From contig JAIPDA010000122.1 of NCBI GenBank assembly GCA_021737905.1, positions 1 to 7,163 of the forward strand: a stretch of 7,163 bases of DNA, given 5' to 3'. Under the pieces are notes generated by a model, which saw only the letters and a program-made list of their open reading frames with translations, was not told where the DNA came from and ran no database searches. The DNA is from Rhodoferax sp. GTDB lineage: Bacteria > Pseudomonadota > Gammaproteobacteria > Burkholderiales > Burkholderiaceae_C. Numbering within the stretch: the stretch's first letter is position 1; each line of letters opens with the position of its first letter. Shown in pieces: positions 1 to 6,363 of the stretch. A program made the translations under genes and the position numbers.

Positions 1-929
1 TCAGCATGGACAAGCGCTTGGATGCCGCCCAGCTGGCCACCGTGCTGCTGATGGTGGTGGTGCTCTTGGTCAAGATAGAGCGTGCCGCGCAGCAGGGTCG
101 GCGTATTGCCGCCGCCCGCGGCGGGCGCGCGGGCGCTGCAGACGCCTTGCCAACGCAGCTGGGTGGGCGGCAGGCGCTGGCGGCCTGGCTGGTGTGTGCG
201 CTGCCGATCGCGCTGGGCTTTGTGCTGCCCGTGCTGTTCATGTTGCGCCCGCTGCGAGCTGACTGGCATGCCCTGTCCTGGGGCTCGTTTGTGCAGTGGT
301 CTTTCAACAGCGTCTGGCTGGCCGGTTTAACGGCCGCCATGGCCACCGCGATCGCGCTGATGTTGGCTTTTGCCGTGCGCCACCGACCGCATGCATTCCA
401 TCGTGCGGCCGTTCAACTCGTCAGCCTGGGCTACGCCGTGCCGGGCGCGGTGATTGTGGTGGGCCTCTTGCTGTCGGTTGGCTGGTTGCAGGCGGCTGCC
501 CCGCAAACCAGCGTGGGCTACTGGGTCACGGCCACCGCGCTGGGCATTGTCTGGGCTTACCTGGTGCGCTTTTGCGCCGTGGCCCTGCAGTCGGTGCAAA
601 GCGGCTATTCCCGCATTCCCGCCAGCCTGGACGACAGCGCCCGCATGCTGGGCAGCACCGGCTTCGGGCTGCTCAGCCGGGTGCACTGGCCGCTCTTGCA
701 GCGCTCGGTGGCGGCCGCCGGCCTGCTGGTGTTTGTCGATGTGATGAAAGAGCTGCCCGCCACGCTGGTGCTCAGGCCTTTCAATAGCGACACCCTGGCC
801 GTGGTGGCTTATCAGCTGGCGCGTGACGAGCGTCTGGGCGAGGCCGCCTTGCCGGCTCTGGCGCTGGTGCTGGTCGGTTTGCTGCCGGTGGCACTGCTCA
901 GCCGCACCTTGCGCCAGCGGCCCGGCTGA
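1..929 (+). CDS. Iron(III)-type ABC transporter permease, C-terminal half (5' end outside window)
   Basis: This is an inner-membrane permease subunit of a binding-protein-dependent ABC importer, closest in style to the ferric iron permeases FbpB/SfuB. The reading frame is open at the left edge (first complete codon at base 3), and the Met at base 6 looks internal: the visible protein begins inside a hydrophobic segment followed by a charged, Arg/Ala-rich linker (about residues 24-50, counting from that Met). FbpB-type proteins fuse two permease domains in roughly 500-560 residues, so only the second is present. The cytoplasmic EAA-like loop that contacts the ATPase is seen at about residues 209-232 (DDSARMLGSTGFGLL, then RVHWPLL). 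It is followed by KELPATLVLRPFNSDTLA, which is typical of the iron permeases. About six membrane segments are visible. The substrate is inferred from family resemblance; thiamine or phosphonate permeases of similar build are less likely. The stop is TGA at 927-929. Confidence 0.85.
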   Translation, partial: SMDKRLDAAQLATVLLMVVVLLVKIERAAQQGRRIAAARGGRAGAADALPTQLGGRQALAAWLVCALPIALGFVLPVLFMLRPLRADWHALSWGSFVQWSFNSVWLAGLTAAMATAIALMLAFAVRHRPHAFHRAAVQLVSLGYAVPGAVIVVGLLLSVGWLQAAAPQTSVGYWVTATALGIVWAYLVRFCAVALQSVQSGYSRIPASLDDSARMLGSTGFGLLSRVHWPLLQRSVAAAGLLVFVDVMKELPATLVLRPFNSDTLAVVAYQLARDERLGEAALPALALVLVGLLPVALLSRTLRQRPG

Positions 930-1020
930 CAGCCCGGTCAAAACTGGACAACTGAATTTCGCAGGCAGATCTTTGTGCTGCGTCAAGTTTCCGCTGAGGT
1001 CATTTCAATTTCAGCCTGAG

Positions 1021-1986
1021 CTACGAAGCATTGACCACGCCCGGCCACGGCCTGAACAAGGCATTTCCTCCAACAGCCCCAGGCTGAGAGTCGTCATGTT
1101 GGCGGCTCTCAGTGCGTAAGTGCTGTCTGAACGCCATCGCCAGCGTAGACATTTTTTTGCCTCTTGGGTGAACAATGTGCCAGGCTGAGGGCAGGGGAAA
1201 TCCATCAACATCCACAACGCTGACCCCGTGCTCTTTTTGAAGTCCATGCAGGCAATGGCTTGACACCACACCGATACCCAACCCGGCAGCAACGGACTCC
1301 TTGATGGCTTCGTTGCTTCCCAGTTCTAGGCGCACATCGGGATAAAACTTCCTTTGCCGGAAAAATAAATCACCCGCCATCCGAGTCCCGGAGCCTTTTT
1401 CCCGAAGGATGAAGCGGCGACTGGTCAGTTCATCCAAGGGCACTGAATTGCGCTCTGTCAACGGGTCATTGGCCGAAGCAATCACCACGATCGGGTTGGG
1501 CATGAATGCTTCGTCCGCCAGGTCCATGTCAGCTGGCGGCATGGACATGATGTACAGGTCATCGAGGTTGTCCCGCAAGCGCTGAACGACTCCGTCGCGG
1601 TTGAGAATTTCCAACGAAACGTCAATGGCCGGATAGCGCGTACAAAAACTGCCGATGATGCGCGGCATGAAGTACTTGGCCGTACTCACCACCGCCACCC
1701 GAAGCTTGCCGCGCGACAGCCCCTTGAGGGCATCTACGTTCTGCTCAAAGCTGTCCCATGCCTGTGCCATTGAGCGCGCCGTTACAGCTAACTCTTGACC
1801 CACCTCGGTGAGGTGAATTTTCCGGCTGATGACTTCATACAGCGGCAGGCCGACAGATTGAGTCACTTCTTTCAATTGCATGGACGCCGTCGGCTGGCTG
1901 ACGTGCATCTTTTTGGCTGCAGCGCTCACACTGCCAGTGTCGGCCAAAGCCACGAAGAGGCGAAGCTGTCGAAAGGTGGGGGTCAT
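1021..1986 (-). CDS. LysR-family transcriptional regulator, CbbR/CmpR type
   Basis: This 321-residue LysR-type regulator has an N-terminal winged helix-turn-helix at about residues 6-65 (RQLRLFVALADTGSVSAAAK, then VSQPTASMQLK). A linker helix follows, then a periplasmic-binding-protein-like effector domain from about residue 92. The effector domain looks like CbbR, the regulator of Calvin-cycle genes: note VVSTAKYFMPRI, the stretch LRDNLDDLYIM, and the FILREKGSGTR motif in the effector cleft. CbbR and its cyanobacterial relatives CmpR and CcmR/NdhR sense carbon-fixation metabolites and control carbon uptake or fixation genes. Here it is divergent from a bicarbonate transporter gene, so that gene is its likely target. 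Autorepression through the shared intergenic region is also likely for this family. The C-terminal tail (about 30 residues after LRTESRQ) is slightly longer than usual. The ATG at 1986 gives the standard LysR beginning, although no strong Shine-Dalgarno sequence precedes it. The exact effector and target are inferred. Confidence 0.88.
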   Translation of the reverse strand: MTPTFRQLRLFVALADTGSVSAAAKKMHVSQPTASMQLKEVTQSVGLPLYEVISRKIHLTEVGQELAVTARSMAQAWDSFEQNVDALKGLSRGKLRVAVVSTAKYFMPRIIGSFCTRYPAIDVSLEILNRDGVVQRLRDNLDDLYIMSMPPADMDLADEAFMPNPIVVIASANDPLTERNSVPLDELTSRRFILREKGSGTRMAGDLFFRQRKFYPDVRLELGSNEAIKESVAAGLGIGVVSSHCLHGLQKEHGVSVVDVDGFPLPSAWHIVHPRGKKMSTLAMAFRQHLRTESRQHDDSQPGAVGGNALFRPWPGVVNAS

Positions 1987-2002
1987 ACTGTTTTATCTAT
2001 TC

Positions 2003-2030
2003 TTGGCAGGTAAAAAATCGATTTTACAAA
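2003..2030 (+). promoter_or_regulatory. Possible sigma-70 promoter of sbtA
   Basis: A -35-like hexamer TTGGCA at 2003-2008 (5 of 6 to TTGACA) is followed after 16 bases by TACAAA at 2025-2030 (4 of 6 to TATAAT). Transcription would then start near 2037, giving a leader of about 33 bases before the preferred ATG at 2070. The spacer contains a perfect 12-base palindrome, so a regulator bound there would sit between the promoter elements. The call rests on hexamer matching alone and is tentative. Confidence 0.35.
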
Positions 2031-2045
2031 ATGAACTCGCATTTT
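2011..2045. promoter_or_regulatory. AT-rich dyad cluster, candidate LysR-regulator operator
   Basis: The space between the two divergent start codons carries overlapping dyads. AAAATCGATTTT at 2014-2025 is a perfect 12-base palindrome, and TTTTACAAAA at 2022-2031 is a second short dyad. AAAATG at 2028-2033 pairs with CATTTT at 2040-2045 across a 6-base spacer. A further TTTTA at 1991-1995 mirrors TAAAA at 2011-2015. LysR regulators usually bind such AT-rich inverted repeats in divergent promoters. I did not find the strict CbbR pattern TNA-N7-TNA, so the exact binding half-sites are unresolved. Confidence 0.4.
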
Positions 2046-2057
2046 TAAGATGGCATG

Positions 2058-2063
2058 AAGGAA
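2058..2063 (+). promoter_or_regulatory. Ribosome binding site deciding the sbtA start
   Basis: AAGGAA lies six bases before ATG 2070. The upstream in-frame ATG at 2055 overlaps this element, so a ribosome using this site would start at 2070. The bases before 2055 offer only a weak AAGA. Confidence 0.6.
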
Positions 2064-2069
2064 ATCCGC

Positions 2070-3035
2070 ATGCAAAACCTTTTCGATCCCGCCATCTTGT
2101 TTTTTGTCGTCGGTGTTCTGGCCGGCGCTATGAAGTCAAACCTCGAAATACCGACCGCTATTTCACGCTTTTTGTCGCTCTACCTGCTCATGGCTTTAGG
2201 GCTCAAGGGTGGCTTTGCGCTGTCGCATTCAGGGCTGACCGCCAACGTGGGCATCAGTCTGGGGGCAGCCATGGCACTGGCCATTGGTATCCCCTTGCTG
2301 GGTTACTGGTTTTTAAGGCGCTTTGTGTCAAGCTTCGACGCAGCGGCCGTCGCGGCGACTTACGGCTCGGTCAGCGCCGTGACTTTTGTGACGGCCGTTC
2401 AATATCTGGAAAACCAGCAGTTGGCGTATGGCGGGCACATGGCGGCAGCCATGGCTTTGATGGAGTCTCCTGCCATCATCATGGCGGTCCTCTTTGCCAA
2501 CGCTTTGCGCCAGAAGTCCGGCCCGGAGTCAACCCAGCCGAGTTTTTCCATCGGCAAGGTTTTGCACGAGTCATTCACTGATGGGGCTCAGCTGCTGCTG
2601 CTAGGAGCGATGCTGGTGGGATTGCTTTCGGGCGATGCCGGCAAGTCAGCCATGCAGCCCTTTTCCGGGGACTTGTTCAAAGGCATGCTGTCGTTTTTTC
2701 TGCTGGACATGGGTTTGATGGCTGCGCGCAATTTACCCGAGGTCAAAGGAAAGTCCCCGGCCCTGATTGCTTATGCGGTGCTGGGGCCGATCGTGCATGC
2801 GGGTCTGGCCCTGGGCCTGGCCTACCTTTTGAATTTACCTGTTGGTGACGGGGCCTTGCTGATGGTCCTGGCTGCCAGCGCCTCTTACATTGCTGTGCCG
2901 GCTGTTTTGAGGTACGCCGTGCCTGAGGCCAGTCCATCGCTTTATTTCGGCCTGAGTTTGGGGGTGACATTTCCCTTGAATATTCTGATCGGGATACCGG
3001 TTTACGTCAGCCTGGCAAAAGTGGTGCTCAATTGA
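2070..3035 (+). CDS. sbtA: Sodium-dependent bicarbonate transporter, SbtA family
   Basis: This is an inner-membrane permease of the SbtA family (DUF897), whose cyanobacterial members take up bicarbonate with sodium. It has 321 residues, almost all hydrophobic, in two related halves of about five membrane segments each. The first half has the conserved stretch TYGSVSAVTFVTAVQYLE (about 97-114) followed by MALMESPAIIMAVLFAN (about 128-144). The second half has LAASASYIAVPAVLRYAVPE (about 267-286) and LSLGVTFPLNILIGIPVY (295-312). The two small-residue stretches (near 99-105 and 269-278) correspond to the substrate and ion site region of the family. A hydrophilic cytoplasmic linker separates the halves (about 147-170). 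I chose ATG 2070 because AAGGAA lies six bases upstream; an in-frame ATG at 2055 would add five residues but has a poorer ribosome site. Cyanobacterial SbtA is longer (about 370 residues). The divergent CbbR-like regulator supports a role in inorganic-carbon uptake. No sbtB is adjacent. Ion specificity is inferred. Confidence 0.87.
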   Translation: MQNLFDPAILFFVVGVLAGAMKSNLEIPTAISRFLSLYLLMALGLKGGFALSHSGLTANVGISLGAAMALAIGIPLLGYWFLRRFVSSFDAAAVAATYGSVSAVTFVTAVQYLENQQLAYGGHMAAAMALMESPAIIMAVLFANALRQKSGPESTQPSFSIGKVLHESFTDGAQLLLLGAMLVGLLSGDAGKSAMQPFSGDLFKGMLSFFLLDMGLMAARNLPEVKGKSPALIAYAVLGPIVHAGLALGLAYLLNLPVGDGALLMVLAASASYIAVPAVLRYAVPEASPSLYFGLSLGVTFPLNILIGIPVYVSLAKVVLN

Positions 3036-3063
3036 CTCGATGAAGGGTGCCTGTCTTCAACCA

Positions 3064-3804
3064 TTAGGCCAGGTTGATCGGCAGGCACAACTCATAGCCC
3101 TGACCCCAGACTGATTTGATCGCCGCTTCATCACCCGCGGACTGCACATCCTTGAACTTTTTGCGCAGGCGGGCCACCATCTCTTCAAGGGCGTGCTTGC
3201 TGATGGATTGTTCAGCATCATCGTCGGCATAAAGATCGCACAAAACGCCAGAGCTCAGTGCCCGGCCCTTGGCCTGGATCAGGGCCAGCAGCAAAGTTTT
3301 TTCGCGGTGGGTTAAGCGCAATTTTTGTCCGGGTTGCGGGCCTAGCAAGGTGCGGTCGCGCAAACGCAGCGACCATTCATCGGTGCCTGCGGTCTTTTTG
3401 ATACGGCGGCCCAGGCTCATCAGAACCAACACCAACTCATCCGGCGCGGCTGGCTTGGTCAGGTAGATGTCGGCACCACCTTCCTGGTAACCGGAGATGC
3501 GATCTTGCAAGGCCACCCGCGCCGTCATGATCACAATACCTGCTGCCGGCAAACTTTGTCGGATACGCCGGCTCAGACTCAAGCCGTTTTCGCCCGGCAG
3601 GTTCAGGTCGAGAACGTACAAGTCAATCGCCTCGCGTGCCATCACATCGTCCAGCGCTGCTGCACTGTTGACAGCATGGACGGTGAAGCCGTTAGCTTGC
3701 AGGTGAACAACGATCTCTTCACGCAGCAGACGATCGTCTTCGACCAGAGCGACGACGAGCGGGGACGAGCCGGTTTTTAACGACGAGGATTTCAGTTGGA
3801 TCAA
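3064..3804 (-). CDS. OmpR/PhoB-type response regulator
   Basis: This 246-residue two-component response regulator is the likely partner of the histidine kinase encoded just upstream. The receiver domain spans about residues 16-130. It has the acidic pocket EDD at 22-24, the phospho-acceptor Asp66 in LDLNLPGENG, Thr94 in VIMTAR and Lys117 in LTKP. The C-terminal winged helix (about 140-243) has LTHREKTLLLALI near its start, a recognition region around SISKHALEEMVARLRKKF, and the hairpin signature IKSVWGQGYEL. It should bind DNA as a dimer on direct repeats. The start codon is TTG (bases 3804-3802), which overlaps the kinase stop codon as TTGA. AGGG lies seven bases upstream, and there is no better ATG or GTG before the receiver domain, so translational coupling is likely. 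About 15 hydrophilic residues precede the receiver fold. The regulon cannot be read from the window; the gene is convergent with sbtA, 28 bases apart. Confidence 0.93.
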   Translation of the reverse strand: MIQLKSSSLKTGSSPLVVALVEDDRLLREEIVVHLQANGFTVHAVNSAAALDDVMAREAIDLYVLDLNLPGENGLSLSRRIRQSLPAAGIVIMTARVALQDRISGYQEGGADIYLTKPAAPDELVLVLMSLGRRIKKTAGTDEWSLRLRDRTLLGPQPGQKLRLTHREKTLLLALIQAKGRALSSGVLCDLYADDDAEQSISKHALEEMVARLRKKFKDVQSAGDEAAIKSVWGQGYELCLPINLA

Positions 3805-5735
3805 TTTGGAACCCTGACGGTAAAAGTAATCTGTTGATCTGCTTGCCTGCAGGTCACAACAGCGCCAATTTTTTGGGCGGCAGATAAAACCAAGCTTAAA
3901 CCGATGCCCATGCCCGGTTGATTTTGCACCTCCGGGTGCCGGTAGTAGCGCTCAAAAAGCCGGGACTCGTCGGGCACTTTGTCTGGCGCAACTTCATTGG
4001 ATATTTCAAAGCAGGTCCAACTGACCGCATCGGGCAAGTCGCCCGGGGTGACATCCGAAAGAGCGGTCACTGTCAAAAGAATTGGTGTTTCGTCTACGCT
4101 GTACTTCACGGCATTGCTGATCAGGTTTTCAAGTAGCAAAGAAAGCATCTTGCGGTCTGACAAAAAAGCAGCGCCACGCTCTATGCGAAGTTCGAACCTG
4201 TCTTGAGACGAGTACTCGTCCATGAATTCATGGATCAGCTCGCTGGCTGGCAGCAGTTCACGCTGCAGCATGAGGTCTGAGCGTTCAATTTTGTTGGAGT
4301 TGGCGACATGCTCAATCATGTCGTCCATGCGTTTGACGCAAGCGTCAATGCGTTGAATGCGCTGTATCGATTCGCTGTCACCCGTGACAGCACGTTTGAG
4401 TGTGGCCAAAGAAAATTGAATGGTGCCCAGCGGGGTTTTGAGCTCGTGCGTCAACATGTCGATCAGGGCGCTGCGGTCCTTTAGCTTTTCTGCATTGGTG
4501 CGCGCATTCACAGCGCTTTCCCGCAGTGCTTCAATCTCACGCGTCTTGTCATTGCGACGGCTGATTTCTTCGCTGAGCGTGAGCAAGAAAAAAACCACAC
4601 CCACAAACAAACCGTTGAGGCGCCAGTCGCCGCCTGAGATGAGCGTAGACTGAATATTCGGGTTGTTTACAACGCCAAACATAGAGGCCGTGCCGACTAC
4701 CACCAGGATGCTGGCGAGGCCGTAAGCCGCCAGCAAAATACGGTAGCGCCAGCCTTTGTCAAATGCGCTGGAGGTGACGACGCCGTAGATCTGCACCACA
4801 GGGTTAACGCAAAACAACAGCATGGTCAATATGAGCGCGTTTTGTATTTGGCCCAGGCAAAGCAACGCCATGCTGGTTGCGCTTATCAGGGCAAGACCCA
4901 AACAAAGCAGGTGGTAATTGCGCGTAGGCTTGTGATAAGCCAGCACGACCCAGCCAGCCAAGACCATTAAAAAATAACGCACGATGAGTGAGGCCTGGCC
5001 CAAAAAACTATGTCCTTCCGGCGCGACCATCGGCAGCAGGCGCAGCATGTAGCCGTTGTTGGAGGCCAGAAAAACAATGACTGAAGTCTGAAACAGACAA
5101 TAAACCATCATGAGCGGTGTTTTGCCGTGCCACGCCAAGAACAGGCCAATCATGAGCAAGCACAGGGCCAGCGTCATCGAGACAGTCAGATCGGTCACGC
5201 GAGAGGTCACGACCGCCATCAATTCGGCGCCTTGCAGCAATTGGGTGTGTATGGCGGCCAGACCGTTGGTCTGAATACGTAAATAAACGGGCTCTTCTGC
5301 GGCTCGCCCGGGTTCAAGCGCAAAACAGTGGTAATCGTCAGGGCAGATGTTCTGGGTCTTCGGGTGCTGGTCGCCGGCGATTCGCCGAACCCATTGCCCC
5401 GCTTCGCGTTCATACAACTCGATGCTGTCTACCGAATGGGGGCCTACACGCAGCACCAACGGGCCCGCGGTGCCTGGTCCGCTGACCGCCCCTGCAGAGG
5501 CCGGCTGAGGCGTCAGACGCAACCACAAGGGATGGTTTTCAAACAACATCTGAAAGTTGCCCGCATACGGTTTGAAGTCTGCCGCCGCAAGGCTGTCAAT
5601 GCCTGCGTTTCCGGTAGCGTCTTTGAGGTAAGCCTTTGACAGCAAGGCGCCGGGCTGCGCAGGCTGCACTGCCTGGACTGCCTGAACAGGCAGCACAAAA
5701 AGCACTGAAAACAGTAAAAACAAAAAAGGGCGCAT
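3801..5735 (-). CDS. 7TM-DISM sensor histidine kinase
   Basis: This 644-residue membrane sensor kinase is first in an operon with the response regulator. Residues 1 to about 20 form a signal peptide, followed by an extracytoplasmic 7TMR-DISMED2-type domain to about residue 175 (NHPLWLRL, VDSIELYE and YLRIQTNG are typical). Cys131 and Cys137 lie in it, six residues apart. Seven membrane segments follow (about 183-390), then a short coiled coil (about 393-423). The dimerisation domain has the H-box with His430 (THELKTP). The ATPase domain has the N-box NLISNAVKY (537-545) and G-box GMGIGLSL (608-615). The usual DxGxG motif is replaced by EISNEVAPDKVPDE, with Asn580 near the normal Asp position, as in CusS-like kinases; FERYYR follows as expected. 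Related DISM domains are thought to bind carbohydrates or other small ligands, but the signal here is unknown. The ATG at 5735 precedes the signal peptide directly; its ribosome site is weak. The stop overlaps the regulator start. Confidence 0.92.
   Translation of the reverse strand: MRPFLFLLFSVLFVLPVQAVQAVQPAQPGALLSKAYLKDATGNAGIDSLAAADFKPYAGNFQMLFENHPLWLRLTPQPASAGAVSGPGTAGPLVLRVGPHSVDSIELYEREAGQWVRRIAGDQHPKTQNICPDDYHCFALEPGRAAEEPVYLRIQTNGLAAIHTQLLQGAELMAVVTSRVTDLTVSMTLALCLLMIGLFLAWHGKTPLMMVYCLFQTSVIVFLASNNGYMLRLLPMVAPEGHSFLGQASLIVRYFLMVLAGWVVLAYHKPTRNYHLLCLGLALISATSMALLCLGQIQNALILTMLLFCVNPVVQIYGVVTSSAFDKGWRYRILLAAYGLASILVVVGTASMFGVVNNPNIQSTLISGGDWRLNGLFVGVVFFLLTLSEEISRRNDKTREIEALRESAVNARTNAEKLKDRSALIDMLTHELKTPLGTIQFSLATLKRAVTGDSESIQRIQRIDACVKRMDDMIEHVANSNKIERSDLMLQRELLPASELIHEFMDEYSSQDRFELRIERGAAFLSDRKMLSLLLENLISNAVKYSVDETPILLTVTALSDVTPGDLPDAVSWTCFEISNEVAPDKVPDESRLFERYYRHPEVQNQPGMGIGLSLVLSAAQKIGAVVTCRQADQQITFTVRVPN
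5668..5693 (-). repeat. 9-base tandem repeat and inverted repeat in the kinase signal-peptide region
   Basis: On the plus strand ACTGCCTG occurs at 5668-5675 and again at 5677-5684, a 9-base period that encodes the repeated tripeptide VQA (VQAVQAVQ). The second copy also forms a perfect inverted repeat, CTGCCTG at 5678-5684 with CAGGCAG at 5687-5693, separated by AA. It lies around the expected signal-peptidase cleavage site. Confidence 0.6.
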
Positions 5736-5777
5736 GAATTTGATCAGCCCGAAACGGCTTTATGCCTGCTTTGAAAC

Positions 5778-5792
5778 CACCCGGGGCGGGTG
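5778..5792. repeat. Inverted repeat CACCCG-GGG-CGGGTG in the kinase/H-NS-like intergenic region
   Basis: CACCCG at 5778-5783 and CGGGTG at 5787-5792 form a perfect 6-base dyad with a 3-base centre. It lies 43 bases upstream of the kinase start, between that gene and the divergent H-NS-like gene. A further CACCCG occurs at 5819-5824. It could be an operator or a small hairpin in the kinase leader; nothing in the sequence decides between these. Confidence 0.4.
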
Positions 5793-5853
5793 CTTACAGC
5801 CTGCTGATTGCAATTTATCACCCGCAGCAGCTCAAAACTGAGAGGAACGCTGA

Positions 5854-5873
5854 GGATTCATGGGGATTCATGG
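5854..5873 (+). repeat. Perfect 10-base tandem repeat upstream of the H-NS-like gene
   Basis: GGATTCATGG is repeated twice without a gap (5854-5863 and 5864-5873). The period equals about one helical turn. It lies about 78 bases before the preferred start of the H-NS-like gene. It could be a paired protein-binding site or a chance duplication. Confidence 0.6.
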
Positions 5874-5950
5874 TGTTCTCAGGATATCTATTCGTTAGGA
5901 TCATTCCAGAAAAGCGAATCATTTCAATGCCCACCCAATCAGAGCACACC

Positions 5951-6355
5951 ATGCCATCTATTGCTGAACTACAAATTTTGAAAGACGCCCTGGACGCGAA
6001 AATCGCCGAGGCGCTAGCCCAAGATGCACTTTTGAAGAAAGAGCAGGAACTGGCGCGCACCAAGGCGCGTGAGGCTGAAGTTGCCAGGGGCCTCAAAGAG
6101 ATTGCGCTGCTGATGCGGCAATACCGTTTGAGCAAAGAGCATCTTTTCAAGGCCGCGCAAAGCGCGCCCGCAAAAATTGGCAGCACAGAGGCGGGTGACT
6201 TGCTCAACGGCCTGAGGCCCGGCCAGCTGCGTGAAGATGCCCACTTTGAATTCGAACGCGCTTCGCGGTCCAACGAGCCGGCCAAACACATGTCTGTGGA
6301 AGAGATGCGGCAGTTCTACGAAAAATTTGATGCGCAGGAGCCTAAGTCGGCCTGA
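5951..6355 (+). CDS. H-NS-like N-terminal domain protein lacking the DNA-binding domain
   Basis: This small protein has 134 residues from ATG 5951. The N-terminus, MPSIAELQILKDALDAKIAE, followed by a charged helix to about residue 58 and then YRLSKEHLF (58-66), resembles the coiled-coil oligomerisation region of betaproteobacterial H-NS-family proteins. The second half (about 70-134) is hydrophilic and has no YRDP...TWSGRGRxPxW signature, so the H-NS AT-hook-like DNA-binding domain is absent. I see no remnant of it in the other frames downstream. Truncated H-NS proteins such as H-NST antagonise H-NS by hetero-oligomerisation; a similar role is only a hypothesis. Plain coiled-coil similarity is an alternative explanation, since this region is low in sequence specificity. 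ATG 5927 is in frame and would add eight residues, and the frame stays open back to 5762. I prefer 5951 because it gives the family-like beginning, though its ribosome site (AGAG at 5941) is weak. Confidence 0.65.
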   Translation: MPSIAELQILKDALDAKIAEALAQDALLKKEQELARTKAREAEVARGLKEIALLMRQYRLSKEHLFKAAQSAPAKIGSTEAGDLLNGLRPGQLREDAHFEFERASRSNEPAKHMSVEEMRQFYEKFDAQEPKSA

Positions 6356-6363
6356 CGAAAGGC

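Noticed and set aside
327..986. Long open frame on the minus strand opposite the permease gene
   Set aside because: It mirrors a GC-rich real gene, is rich in Gln/His/Arg/Ala with no domain signature, and the plus-strand frame has clear permease motifs.
930..1020. Search for a terminator or small gene between the permease and LysR genes
   Set aside because: No convincing stem with a T-tract and no short open frame with a ribosome site was seen in these 91 bases.
1987..2054. Strict CbbR box TNA-N7-TNA
   Set aside because: I checked each TNA in the interval and none had a second TNA at the required distance; only looser dyads remain.
1880..2581. 233-residue plus-strand open frame across the LysR/sbtA intergenic region
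   Set aside because: It overlaps the start of both well-supported genes in other frames and its translation shows no domain signature.
3036..3063. Inverted repeat TGAAG (3041-3045) / CTTCA (3055-3059) as a bidirectional terminator between sbtA and the response regulator
   Set aside because: The stem is only five bases, AT-rich, with a 9-base loop and no T-tract on either strand.
5762..5950. N-terminal extension of the H-NS-like protein back to ATG 5762
   Set aside because: The extension is unlike the family, contains the promoter-region repeats, and the family-like start is MPSIAEL at 5951.
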